Shown: piece after piece, positions 53,172-61,112 of the stretch | Position numbering within the stretch: position 1 is the first letter of the stretch | Layout of the letters: each line of letters starts with the position of its first letter | Source: Paenibacillus guangzhouensis | GTDB lineage: Bacteria; Bacillota; Bacilli; Paenibacillales; Paenibacillaceae | DNA length: 64,000 nucleotides | Assembly: GCF_009363075.1 (NCBI RefSeq) | Contig: NZ_CP045293.1 | Span: forward strand, 2,666,001-2,730,000 | Direction: 5' to 3' | Notes under the pieces: generated by a model | Database searches by the model: none | Seen by the model: only the letters and a program-made list of their open reading frames with translations | What the model was told of the DNA's origin: nothing | Program-made: the position numbers and the translations under genes

Positions 53172-53268
53172 AAAAAATTTAAAACTTGGCTATTAAAGGT
53201 TCTGAATTGATATGTCTGGGGGCATTTAGGGGGTGACCTTGGGGGCACATTATTTAACTTCAAATGAA
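53172..53268 (+). pseudogene. C-terminal remnant of a plus-strand gene
   Basis: Just before the terminator at 53269-53297, one frame reads YVWGHLGGDLGGTLFNFK followed by a stop. A TGA lies immediately upstream, so only the tail survives. Tails with repeated Gly-Gly can occur at the ends of phage integrases, but this is a weak resemblance. Confidence 0.2.
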
Positions 53269-53297
53269 AAATAGCCTCGGTTTTCCCGAGGTTATTT
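53269..53297 (+). terminator. Terminator
   Basis: AATAGCCTCGG-TTTT..-CCGAGGTTATT with one G-T pair, followed by TTATTCC. It follows the remnant described at 53172. Confidence 0.75.
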
Positions 53298-53358
53298 TAT
53301 TCCTATAATTTTGAAAATGCTGATATTTTCGATCTTACATTTTTAAATTAACTGTCCC

Positions 53359-53836
53359 ATGTTGTTGATCAACACAGTCACGACTCCACTTAATTCTTCA
53401 TTTATAATCTCATTAAATACGACCAAAGTTATCTTGGACCCTATGGAATATGATTCTCCTAATGCTACAGCAATAAACATCTCTTGTGGGGATGGGTGAC
53501 ACTCTTAATGATGCAGTACAATTTTACTATAGTGGTGGAAGCCATTCGGTAGCATATGCATGAATAGATAGTACTTCGGATTATGATTATTATGTTATCG
53601 ATAATATAGGATCAAGTGATCCTGTAAGATATGCTCTAACACTAAGATCTCCCGCAGGAAAAAACTATGACATGCAGGTTATTTTAGTTGATCCAAATTG
53701 AAATATATTTGACTCGAAGTACGCCACTATTGACGGTGCGGGTGGTACTGAATTATTTAATGGAATCTCTACAATGTGCGGTTGGAGAACATATGTAAAA
53801 GTATCTTCTCAACTCCGTCTCAGTCCAACCGTATGA
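53359..53836 (+). pseudogene. Broken secreted-protein gene (PPC-like domain)
   Basis: A rightward gene fragment with three disruptions. From about 53359 the frame reads to ISCGDG and stops. One extra G in the run 53494-53496 explains the shift; without it the text continues GDTLNDAVQFYYSGG. Two in-frame TGA codons follow at 53561-53563 and 53699-53701. Each could come from TGG (Trp) by one transition, giving AYA-W-IDS and DPN-W-NIFD. The restored protein resembles a pre-peptidase C-terminal or collagen-binding type beta domain (DYDYYVIDNIG, ATIDGAGGTELFNG). Its end overlaps the opposite M23 gene. The first codon is uncertain. Confidence 0.6.
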
Positions 53837-54192
53837 TGGCGAACCTTCTTCCGAATCTCGTAATGCAGATGTGGCCCTGTGCTCACTCCCGTCGAGCCTT
53901 GGTGCCCGATCATTTCCCCTTTACCCACTCGTTGCCCCACTTTGACCGTGATCATGCTCAGATGAGCGTAACAATGCAGGAACCCATATTTACCCTTGAT
54001 TGCTACAACCTATCTCATGTTTCCGAATCCAGTCCCTGGCTTACCGAGTGAAGCGTGTAATACTTCACCTGATACGAATGCATATATCGGACTGTTGGCG
54101 GGACTGACTACTAAATTAACGCCACGATGGAATTTAGGAACCTTGTATACTGAGTGAATCCGCGATCCGAACGGACTGGTTAGTATATTCAT
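53809..54192 (-). pseudogene. M23 endopeptidase gene with an internal amber codon
   Basis: The minus-strand frame from ATG 54192 runs 60 codons, meets TAG at 54010-54012, and continues in the same frame to TGA at 53809. The pieces join as ...TGFGNMR-stop-VVAIKGKYGFLHCYAHLS...GPHLHYEIR, a LytM/M23 domain of 127 codons in total. The C-terminal zinc motif H-x-H (HLHYEI) remains. The first zinc motif, normally H-x3-D, reads HRGVN, so the Asp ligand is Asn. The gene is therefore doubly inactivated. It follows the holin gene, a position of phage lysis enzymes. An amber read-through is possible but unsupported. Confidence 0.75.
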
Positions 54193-54254
54193 CGTACATT
54201 CCCGTTTCTAGATTTAGCACGATCGACTTTCATATCAGTTCACTCTCGACCCAT

Positions 54255-54623
54255 TTAATGATCTAATACCTTTTGTGGGAGCCAATCTGCCCAGCCGGCC
54301 CATACTGCATTTGCCGTCATCGACTGCAGCGTATGATACAATACCCCAACCGCTAAAGCACCGAATATGATATCCGGGAACCCGAATACTTCATCTAGCA
54401 AGTGGCCGGCAGCGGGTAGCAGCAGAATGAAAAAGGTTCGAACCACTCCGTCAATCCCATATTTACTGGCGTATGTTCGATCCATCTTTGCAGCCCATAC
54501 ACCCGTGATCCAATCCATCACAATAAAGAAAACAAGTGCGATCATCAAGCCACTTGCCATTTTGTTACCTCCATAGAAAAAATTGAACACCGGCGCACCG
54601 ATCGTTCCCACAATTAAAGCCAT
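54255..54623 (-). CDS. Phage holin (holin_4-type family)
   Basis: 122 residues with about three hydrophobic segments: near 23-40 (SGLMIALVFFIVMDWITG), 62-77, and 85-100. This is the toxin-secretion/phage-lysis holin family layout (IGAPVFNFFYGG at the start, VFFIVMDWITGVWAAK). The best GGAGG ribosome site is nine bases before a different ATG (54634 area) whose frame ends after MEKSWL. Restoring one T would join MEKSWL to LIVGTIGAP. The present ATG at 54623 has a weaker site. It is the likely lysis gene of the phage cluster. Confidence 0.8.
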   Translation of the reverse strand: MALIVGTIGAPVFNFFYGGNKMASGLMIALVFFIVMDWITGVWAAKMDRTYASKYGIDGVVRTFFILLLPAAGHLLDEVFGFPDIIFGALAVGVLYHTLQSMTANAVWAGWADWLPQKVLDH

Positions 54624-54657
54624 GATTTTTCCATTACCTCAATCCTCCTCAATGTAA

Positions 54658-54711
54658 ATAGCCCCCGGAAACCCGAGGGCATAATAATAGCGCCAACCTT
54701 ATTGGCGGCGC
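54658..54711 (-). terminator. Two hairpins between XkdX and holin
   Basis: GCCCCCGG-AAAC-CCGAGGGC and GCGCCAA-CCTTA-TTGGCGGCGC. T-runs are weak, so partial termination or mRNA processing is likely. Confidence 0.55.
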
Positions 54712-54849
54712 TCAGGCAGTGATTAAATCTTCTTTTCCTTTTGATTTCAAATAGGTGTCGATTCCTGCTTTTAGGTCAGGACGCTTGCTAATTACATAAT
54801 CGTACTCCTGCGCCCCGTCAATAATGCGCTGTGCCATATATGCCACCAT
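54712..54849 (-). CDS. xkdX: XkdX-family phage protein
   Basis: A 45-residue gene from ATG 54849 to TGA 54712. It begins MVAYMAQRIIDGAQEYDYVI and ends with TYLKSKGKEDLITA. PBSX-type tail operons carry a tiny XkdX protein just after XkdW. GGAGGG precedes the start, which overlaps the XkdW stop by one base (TAATG). Function in the virion is unknown. Confidence 0.75.
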   Translation of the reverse strand: MVAYMAQRIIDGAQEYDYVISKRPDLKAGIDTYLKSKGKEDLITA

Positions 54850-55196
54850 TATAAAGTCCCTCCTAAAATTAAAACATCTAGTGCGGATTGCATTAAGTTC
54901 TGTTTGGTTTTTAAAGATTCGTTTTCTGCTTTTAGCTTATCTATCTCTGTTGGATCAGATACAAAATCACGCTTAGCAGCTTCACTAAAAATTTCAGCGG
55001 TAACTTCTTCGACATGCTCTTTCGGTGCTTGTGTTACTTTTTCATCAATACAGATATAAGCAACTTCTTTTCCATTTTCCATTCTAGGAAAGCCGCCTAA
55101 TAGCTGATCAATGGGAACACCTCCGTAGGTATAAGTAATGGAAGCCCCGATTTCAATCTTAAAATTATCTGTTAACCTGTAGTATTTTACGTTCAT
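54849..55196 (-). CDS. XkdW-like tail protein
   Basis: 115 residues. The N-terminus MNVKYYRLTDNFKIEIGASI is strand-rich; the second half is a coiled coil (TEIDKLKAENESLKTKQNLM). Position after the tail fibre and before XkdX matches XkdW of PBSX. Its role in the fibre or its assembly is not established. AGGAGGAATTAAT lies upstream. Confidence 0.65.
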   Translation of the reverse strand: MNVKYYRLTDNFKIEIGASITYTYGGVPIDQLLGGFPRMENGKEVAYICIDEKVTQAPKEHVEEVTAEIFSEAAKRDFVSDPTEIDKLKAENESLKTKQNLMQSALDVLILGGTL

Positions 55197-55207
55197 ATTA
55201 ATTCCTC

Positions 55208-56947
55208 CTAATATAAATTCCCTGTATAAATATACTGACCGTATGACTGAGGCTGGAAAAGCACCGTACTAGGTGCATTCATACATAAATATTTCTTACC
55301 ATCAAGCCCCTTAATCATCGAAGGAGGGTCACTTCTATTAAACATTCTATCGTAGAAATTAGTAGTAACCTTATAATGGTATTGTATTACACCGTTAGCA
55401 GTAATGATCATAGTTTGCAAAGGGGTATTCTGATTAGAAATCATAAATTTACCTTCGCACATCGCATATGTCATAGTACCAGAACCCCCGCCGATCTCGT
55501 ACTCATATGAACCAGAATAGTTATTTAACAGAACCCCTGCTGTATTGTAGATTGATAAAGTGTATGATGTAGCTCCTCCGATAATGGTATAAAACTTATC
55601 GTTATAAAATTGACAGTCATCGTTACCTATCTGGTATCCCTTCACATTTGGGACTGTGCCTAATTCAGTATAGTTCCATCGGTTATCTCCAGCTGCATAT
55701 GAAATTTGAACTTTTCTTAGATAATTTCCTGCAATTGATCCACAATACCACGTTGTATCATATGCATGACCTTTTGCTCCTCTTAATTGTTGAATTGCTC
55801 CATTGTCATACTGCCCTGCCGGAATTGAAAAGAATTCATAAGAATTTCCGTCCCCGCCTATTTGCCATACCTTTGCAGTAGAATTAGAGCTGTCATAAAA
55901 CCCAAATAACCCCTTATTAACATCGAATCCCAAAGGCGCATTGACCATTCTCGACGTTAAAGCTGTCAATCCTCTTGGAGTGCCGACGACTTTAAGCAGT
56001 TCGTTTGTTATTTGTGATTGCTCTGCTGTACCTACCACCCCAAATATACTCTTTCCTTTAATAATATTGGCAGGAATATAATTAGTGTCTGACGCTATCA
56101 AAGCACCGTAGCCGTTGACGTTTTTACCCTGTTTGTAATAGCCTGTTGGCGGCTCCATTATAAGGGAAGTCATGCTGTCCCCTTTAGTGCTCAAGGCGAA
56201 AACATACCCACCGTTATTGGGATATGCAGAATAGTCAGGCATCGTCCCCGTCAACTGTACCCCAACATCATTCGTGAATGTCTTAGTGGCTAATACATCT
56301 GCTGTAGTCGCATTACCCGATCCCCGAATGATCTGCGAAATCTTATTGACTAATGCCGTAAGAGTCTCGGATGCCGACGCTGCCACGCCCTTCGCGGTTA
56401 AATTTGTCGCCGCTGTGGACTTAATCGTGTTGATCTTACTTTCCATTTGACTCGCATCATCGGTTGCAGAAAGCGGCGCGCCAATAGCCCCTGCAACCTT
56501 GGATTTCAGGTTATTGGCAAGCGACTTTAAACTTTTTAATACCGCGAGTACCGTTTTCTCTGTGAAATCAGTATCGTTCACAGCAATCGCCGATGCGTCA
56601 TGCGCCGCTGTTGTCTTGTTTGCGTGATTATCAACTTTTGTTTGTGCACCTGTGGTCGTTTCTTTGGCGTTCCAACTGGTTTTCTCTGCGTCTGTGACAA
56701 GCCTATTATTAGCATCTTGTACTAGGATACTTGCTGGATGCGTTGCGGGATGTACGTACTTATTCGCCCCGGCCTCGATCCCGTCTAACTTCCCTTTATC
56801 CTCTTTTGTCATTCTCCCGTCAGCTGTACTAGATGCCTTTTTGACTACTTCTGCGTCCAATGTATCCATGTTTCCGTTAAGGTCATCGATATTGACAATA
56901 TCCGTACCCTCTGGTTTTTTCAGCCCCAAATTAGCGGTTGTCTTCAT
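55208..56947 (-). CDS. Phage tail fibre protein
   Basis: 579 residues. The N-terminus has the tail-fibre repeat style MTKEDKGKLDGIEAGANKYV with HPATHPASIL. A Lys/Ala/Thr-rich helical segment (about 95-200) follows. The C-terminal 300 residues are Gly/Tyr-rich strands that could form the receptor-binding part: YEFFSIPAGQYDNG, KYLCMNAPSTVLFQPQSYG. Position after XkdU is normal for a fibre. It would contact the host wall. Confidence 0.85.
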   Translation of the reverse strand: MKTTANLGLKKPEGTDIVNIDDLNGNMDTLDAEVVKKASSTADGRMTKEDKGKLDGIEAGANKYVHPATHPASILVQDANNRLVTDAEKTSWNAKETTTGAQTKVDNHANKTTAAHDASAIAVNDTDFTEKTVLAVLKSLKSLANNLKSKVAGAIGAPLSATDDASQMESKINTIKSTAATNLTAKGVAASASETLTALVNKISQIIRGSGNATTADVLATKTFTNDVGVQLTGTMPDYSAYPNNGGYVFALSTKGDSMTSLIMEPPTGYYKQGKNVNGYGALIASDTNYIPANIIKGKSIFGVVGTAEQSQITNELLKVVGTPRGLTALTSRMVNAPLGFDVNKGLFGFYDSSNSTAKVWQIGGDGNSYEFFSIPAGQYDNGAIQQLRGAKGHAYDTTWYCGSIAGNYLRKVQISYAAGDNRWNYTELGTVPNVKGYQIGNDDCQFYNDKFYTIIGGATSYTLSIYNTAGVLLNNYSGSYEYEIGGGSGTMTYAMCEGKFMISNQNTPLQTMIITANGVIQYHYKVTTNFYDRMFNRSDPPSMIKGLDGKKYLCMNAPSTVLFQPQSYGQYIYTGNLY

Positions 56948-56951
56948 TCTC

Positions 56952-57566
56952 TCACTCTCCCTTATATGTCCTTAGTTCGCCCCATGATTTGGTGTTAGCT
57001 TGCTGCCAAGTCAGACCTTTCAATGTCTCCCACCAAGTATACGTGTACTTGAATGAGTAGGTCAGATGTGCCGGCTTAATTTCTTCTAGAACCTGTTTAA
57101 GTCCAGCCATGTTGGGTGGTATCCCCATTACACCAATAAACTGTACCTCGAACCGGTGTTCAGATGGATACTCGACAACTTCTGTTTCTCCACCACTAAA
57201 GGCAGCTGCTACACCTTTAATCATCTCTTTTGTTGTAGTCCCTGATCCTCTTAGTTTAGCCAATATCATTTCTCGTCTGCGCTCATAGGGTTTGGTATTG
57301 TCAGTTGTGAGGCCCAGCTCTCTTTCCCAGTACGCTAATCCCCAAGTTGCAGTTTGAACAAAGAACTGGTTGCCGAGTTCACTAAGCGCAAACCTTGCGG
57401 ATCCAATTTCTCTAGCAGCTACATCTTGGATACATGCCATTTCAGAAATTTCATGCCAGTATTGTGGTAGATATTTGAGCAGATCGGGTATGTAGCCGTC
57501 TATTGGGTCTTTTCCCTCGACTTCCGCCCCGAATTGTAATGATCCGTATTGATATTGTCCGTACAT
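56952..57566 (-). CDS. XkdU/YmfQ-like baseplate protein (DUF2313)
   Basis: 204 residues. DLLKYLPQYWHEISEMACIQ and ALSELGNQFFVQTATWGLAY with WERELGL are the mark of the YmfQ (DUF2313) family, which sits between baseplate J and the fibre in Mu-like and PBSX-like tails. Ending WQQANTKSWGELRTY. It starts two bases after the 101-residue gene. Confidence 0.85.
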   Translation of the reverse strand: MYGQYQYGSLQFGAEVEGKDPIDGYIPDLLKYLPQYWHEISEMACIQDVAAREIGSARFALSELGNQFFVQTATWGLAYWERELGLTTDNTKPYERRREMILAKLRGSGTTTKEMIKGVAAAFSGGETEVVEYPSEHRFEVQFIGVMGIPPNMAGLKQVLEEIKPAHLTYSFKYTYTWWETLKGLTWQQANTKSWGELRTYKGE

Positions 57567-57567
57567 A

Positions 57568-57873
57568 TCACACCCCCTTAAGCTGATTCCATGTAAGAGG
57601 CCCTTTTGACATGAGTTCCGGTTTACCTGTGATACCAGTCCACGAGACGGATTCAGCCACTTCCGCGATATCTACTTTGCCATCATTATCCGTATCATAT
57701 ATGCTTTTCAACATATCCCCGGCTGTCTGAGCGGCCACTAGTAACACATTGCCGGAATCAAATCCAATGTATAATTTTTTTGTATCTGTGCAGAATCCCA
57801 TTTCTCCTAATGCAAGTTGGCCAATATTTGCTTCAACACCTCGGCGGATTTGTATCAATGCTTTTCTAGGCAT
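57568..57873 (-). CDS. Small tail adhesin with EF-hand-like loop
   Basis: 101 residues. The N-terminus IQIRRGVEANIGQLALGEMG with FCTDTKKLYIG is the same module as the start of the neighbouring 341-residue protein. A loop DTDNDGKVDIAE matches a calcium-binding EF-hand pattern (D-x-D-x-D-G-x-x-x-x-x-E). This module is known from phage fibre and hyaluronate-lyase-like proteins. It probably forms a fibre tip or adaptor. Confidence 0.7.
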   Translation of the reverse strand: MPRKALIQIRRGVEANIGQLALGEMGFCTDTKKLYIGFDSGNVLLVAAQTAGDMLKSIYDTDNDGKVDIAEVAESVSWTGITGKPELMSKGPLTWNQLKGV

Positions 57874-57884
57874 TTGTCATCCCC

Positions 57885-58910
57885 CTAAAATGTGCCGCCA
57901 TCAACGATAGACACCATTAATTTATTCCCATTTGCAGCATCATACGAAATACTTGTGCCGTCTATATTCGCGGCAACGCCGTTCCCATCAACAAGTACGC
58001 CTTTACCGGCCTTCACTGAAACAGATTCCGCCGCTACAGTGATACCATTGCCCTGTCCTACAGTTAGTGTCACGGAATCAGCTTGTCCTCCACCCGTTAA
58101 GCCATTCCCTGCCGTAATGGTCTGGAGCGCACCACCGGTTCGAACCCATGATGTACCATTCCAGGAGTATATCTTTTGCTCATCATCTACATAACACGTC
58201 CAACCAACCGCGGGAGGATAATACATCCATGTTCCGGACTGCCACTCTGCAATTTGATTCTGTTTGCCTGCCCAAACACCGGATGCACCCGATGGAATAA
58301 CGTACCGATCAGCTTCAATAGGGCTTGCAGGTGGGGCTGCTGTAGTACGGTTTTTAACCGATGCCTGCGGCTCAATGTTATGCTTTGCTAATTCGATTTC
58401 ATTTTTAATTTTTTGCGCTGACCACAAATCAACTGATGATCCACCCGAATCGTTAATTACACGATGTTTCGTTACATCATCAATATGAGTCTTTATTTCA
58501 GCTGCTGTTTTGGTATTTATTCCATCCGATACCTTATTGACTTGTCCATTTGTTATTTCCGACTTTTTCACCCTTGCATACGTAGTGCCATCTGCACCAT
58601 CATCAATTGTCCCTATTAATTCAGAGATTTTTTGTGCATTCACACGCTGCCATGCAGTTCCAGTGTCAAAGTACAAATATCCTGAGTTCGTTCCGCTTGT
58701 TACAAAATAGAACCTACCAAGATTCGCTGCAACTGGTCGCGCTGCTTCCGTTCCTGACATCGCTCTACCAACAAAGTTATTTACTGCACCATCCCCAATG
58801 AATACCTCTTTCGTATCCGTACAAAAGCCCATTTCTCCAGTCAACAATGCTCCTAATGCGACTAATTCGGCCTTATTGCCTCGTCGAACTCGTATTGTTT
58901 GCTGTGCCAC
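57885..58910 (-). CDS. Tail receptor-binding-type protein
   Basis: 341 residues. The first 50 residues (IRVRRGNKAELVALGALLTG and EMGFCTDTKEVFIGDG) form the N-terminal module of major-tropism and hyaluronate-lyase-like tail proteins. Residues about 195-260 (QIAEWQSGTWMYYPPAVGWT, DEQKIYSWNGTSWVRTG) match a DUF2793-type domain. The C-terminus has strand repeats and ends SIVDGGTF. Not seen in classical PBSX, so the three genes 57568-59330 are an inserted adhesin block between baseplate J and XkdU. Confidence 0.75.
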   Translation of the reverse strand: MAQQTIRVRRGNKAELVALGALLTGEMGFCTDTKEVFIGDGAVNNFVGRAMSGTEAARPVAANLGRFYFVTSGTNSGYLYFDTGTAWQRVNAQKISELIGTIDDGADGTTYARVKKSEITNGQVNKVSDGINTKTAAEIKTHIDDVTKHRVINDSGGSSVDLWSAQKIKNEIELAKHNIEPQASVKNRTTAAPPASPIEADRYVIPSGASGVWAGKQNQIAEWQSGTWMYYPPAVGWTCYVDDEQKIYSWNGTSWVRTGGALQTITAGNGLTGGGQADSVTLTVGQGNGITVAAESVSVKAGKGVLVDGNGVAANIDGTSISYDAANGNKLMVSIVDGGTF

Positions 58911-58916
58911 TATGGA

Positions 58917-59330
58917 TCACTTCCCCCTCGCAAAATATCCGCCATCAATAATCCCCACTTCTTTGTACCTTTCTAGTTCAGCCTGAATCGATATAATGCT
59001 AGACTGTAATTGGTTAATATCATCAGCTTCTACAATATCCCCGTTTGTTTCATAAGTAACATAGACCTTCGAAACCTCCGTATAAATCTTGATTGATCGA
59101 CGCCAAGGTGTATCGGCTGGAACGGATATTACATAGTCTGTGATTTCCTTGCCGGTTAACTTCGGTCCGGTATAAACCCTAATACTGTTATTTGTGATGT
59201 TATCGTGAGCGAGTAACCCCTCAAATGATCCTCCCGCGATCACAAGTATTTCTTCAATCACATACACGCTGCCGTCTAACTTTTTATTAAGTTTCTCCGT
59301 AAATTTGTCCACTTGATCGGGATAAGACAT
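58917..59330 (-). CDS. Phage tail-associated hypothetical protein
   Basis: 137 residues, beginning MSYPDQVDKFTEKLNKKLDG with a charged helix, then strands (VYVIEEILVIAGGSFEGLLA), and ending IIDGGYFARGK. The final DGG motif recalls the end of the next protein. Six bases after it lies the start of the 341-residue gene. Likely a baseplate/fibre adaptor. No family is certain. Confidence 0.6.
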   Translation of the reverse strand: MSYPDQVDKFTEKLNKKLDGSVYVIEEILVIAGGSFEGLLAHDNITNNSIRVYTGPKLTGKEITDYVISVPADTPWRRSIKIYTEVSKVYVTYETNGDIVEADDINQLQSSIISIQAELERYKEVGIIDGGYFARGK

Positions 59331-59333
59331 CTA

Positions 59334-60368
59334 TTACACCCCCAACTCGACTGAACCGAAAACAGGTATTTCTTCATCAGCCAATGGGATGTTGACTGTC
59401 CCTCCGTTTAATGACATAGCCGAATAATCCAATACGCCGGGCACACTCATTAACAACGTACCTATTCGAGCATAGCTAACATACGTCATCTCAAATGCGA
59501 TACTCTTCAAATAATCCGTAAGAAGCGATTTGAAACCCTCGGTTACACTTTGTAATGTGTAGCTAGTTGCTAAAGCCACTTTAGCCTTCACTATGATTGC
59601 TTTGCCTACACCAGACACAACGGTCACATTCGCTCCAATCGGACGTACCTCCTCGATATAATCGGATGTCTGTGCTACCGAAGCAGGGTCAGCTGGTTTT
59701 TTATCCAAATCGGCAATTACGACCTTAACGCTGCCCGGACCATTCCATAGCGGAAAGACTTTCGCATCCCCTACACCTTGAACTGTTATCGCCCACTGCT
59801 TATATTGATAGGCATTTCCTGAAGTCGAGGCCTGCTGGACACGAAGCTGATATTTGGCTAGAAGCTTCTCATCGGGCTCCTCGTTGACCCCTTCTTGTAC
59901 GATGTCGGTTAACACTGCACGCGTGAGTTTTGGCACATAGTCTACGGGTAACAATGGGCCAATTGGGGTATTGCCGACATTTCCAGCAACTTCACATTCC
60001 AGAATATAAATTCCTGGATCGATCCGATCCCGCGCGACATACGTCACATCATCTATTGAGAACCGACTACCCAATGGGACATCCAAGTACTCATTACCTG
60101 AATAAAAAACGCCTTGACGTTTGGCCTTTGTTGCCGGATTACGTGAAACACCCATTTCAGCTGCACGTAACGCAAGGTATTCGCCGCTTGATGTGGATGC
60201 AAATGTTAAGCGTAGAAACATGTCTATGTCCATATACATCTGAGCCATTTCCGCTGCAGCTGGTGCCAACGCATCATAAATAACGCTACCAGGTCGCTTA
60301 TCGACGTCATTGGTAACCCGATTGAGCATGCGGTTCAAAATAACTTCAAAACTTTGTGCTTCATACAT
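59334..60368 (-). CDS. Baseplate J-like protein (XkdT-like)
   Basis: 344 residues with the baseplate J pattern: an N-terminal MLNRVTNDVDKRPGSVIYDA, a strand segment LDVPLGSRFSIDDVTYVARD, and ANVTVVSGVGKAIIVKAKVA in the middle. It links the inner baseplate to the fibres in contractile tails. It overlaps the DUF2634 gene by eight bases, as in PBSX xkdS/xkdT. Confidence 0.88.
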   Translation of the reverse strand: MYEAQSFEVILNRMLNRVTNDVDKRPGSVIYDALAPAAAEMAQMYMDIDMFLRLTFASTSSGEYLALRAAEMGVSRNPATKAKRQGVFYSGNEYLDVPLGSRFSIDDVTYVARDRIDPGIYILECEVAGNVGNTPIGPLLPVDYVPKLTRAVLTDIVQEGVNEEPDEKLLAKYQLRVQQASTSGNAYQYKQWAITVQGVGDAKVFPLWNGPGSVKVVIADLDKKPADPASVAQTSDYIEEVRPIGANVTVVSGVGKAIIVKAKVALATSYTLQSVTEGFKSLLTDYLKSIAFEMTYVSYARIGTLLMSVPGVLDYSAMSLNGGTVNIPLADEEIPVFGSVELGV

Positions 60369-60780
60369 CTCTTATCAACTCCATTCTGAAATCGCCATAG
60401 GTGGATACGACCGTGAAATCCACTAGAGCTTCATCGCCTTGGACAATGATCTGTACATCGGTAATATCGGATATCCGATCATCCTGCATCAAGGCCTCGC
60501 GAATTCGACGTTCCAGTTCAACGCGTAGAACCGCTTCACTTTGACCGATCAGATGATTCCCTTGAAATCCATACCAGTTGCCATAAATGAGATGAACGAA
60601 TCGCTCCGCGTTTAGAATTTTATAAACTGATTGCTTGACAGCATCAATGCCCTCCGTCATGCCTATCACGCGTCTAGTCCCAAAGTTTATTTTGTAAGTT
60701 CTGCTCGTCTCAACCTTTTCCTCATTATGAGGTTCAATATCGCCACCAATCGGAATCACGTCGTCACCACCTTGTCCCAC
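60361..60780 (-). CDS. DUF2634 baseplate protein (XkdS-like)
   Basis: 139 residues. RTYKINFGTRRVIGMTEGID and AVKQSVYKILNAERFVHLIY with NGYW-like turns match DUF2634, gp25-like baseplate wedge proteins. Position before baseplate J supports this. It overlaps the DUF2577 gene by 25 bases. Confidence 0.85.
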   Translation of the reverse strand: MGQGGDDVIPIGGDIEPHNEEKVETSRTYKINFGTRRVIGMTEGIDAVKQSVYKILNAERFVHLIYGNWYGFQGNHLIGQSEAVLRVELERRIREALMQDDRISDITDVQIIVQGDEALVDFTVVSTYGDFRMELIRDV

Positions 60781-61112
60781 ACCACATATTTTTGTCCGCC
60801 TTGAATACGCAATAGGATAACAACATCCCCAACCTTAAGTCCTTCGCGGATAATTACTATATTTTTCATAGACTGTTGCGTTTCCGTTTGGGTATTGCCA
60901 CTCATATTCACATACGCAAGTTCTAGATCCACCTCATAGCGTGTCAATTGCTCGGTTATAATCAAAAAATCCTCATCGAGCGTAAACCGTTGATCAACGA
61001 TTACCTCAAGAGGATTGATTTTCGACACCTTTCCGAACAACACAGCAACGGGATTTCCTGCGCTTATCGCATCTATTCCTAGTTGTCTTATTTTATCTGC
61101 AATGCTCATCAT
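60756..61112 (-). CDS. DUF2577 baseplate protein (XkdR-like)
   Basis: 118 residues with beta-strand content: AGNPVAVLFGKVSKINPLEV, VGDVVILLRIQGGQKYVVWD. This matches the DUF2577 family, which in PBSX-type operons lies between XkdQ and DUF2634. Probably part of the central hub. Its start overlaps XkdQ (ATGA). Confidence 0.8.
   Translation of the reverse strand: MMSIADKIRQLGIDAISAGNPVAVLFGKVSKINPLEVIVDQRFTLDEDFLIITEQLTRYEVDLELAYVNMSGNTQTETQQSMKNIVIIREGLKVGDVVILLRIQGGQKYVVWDKVVTT

Noticed and set aside
53172-53268. Phage integrase C-terminus
   Set aside because: Only about 18 residues survive and the resemblance is weak; kept as an unidentified remnant.
52801-53297. CRISPR array or tandem repeat array
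   Set aside because: Several hairpins occur, but no repeated unit with regular spacing was found here or elsewhere in the window.
53359-53836. TGA read as tryptophan (alternative genetic code)
   Set aside because: Many intact genes in the window end at TGA and use TGG for Trp, so the two TGA codons are better explained as mutations.
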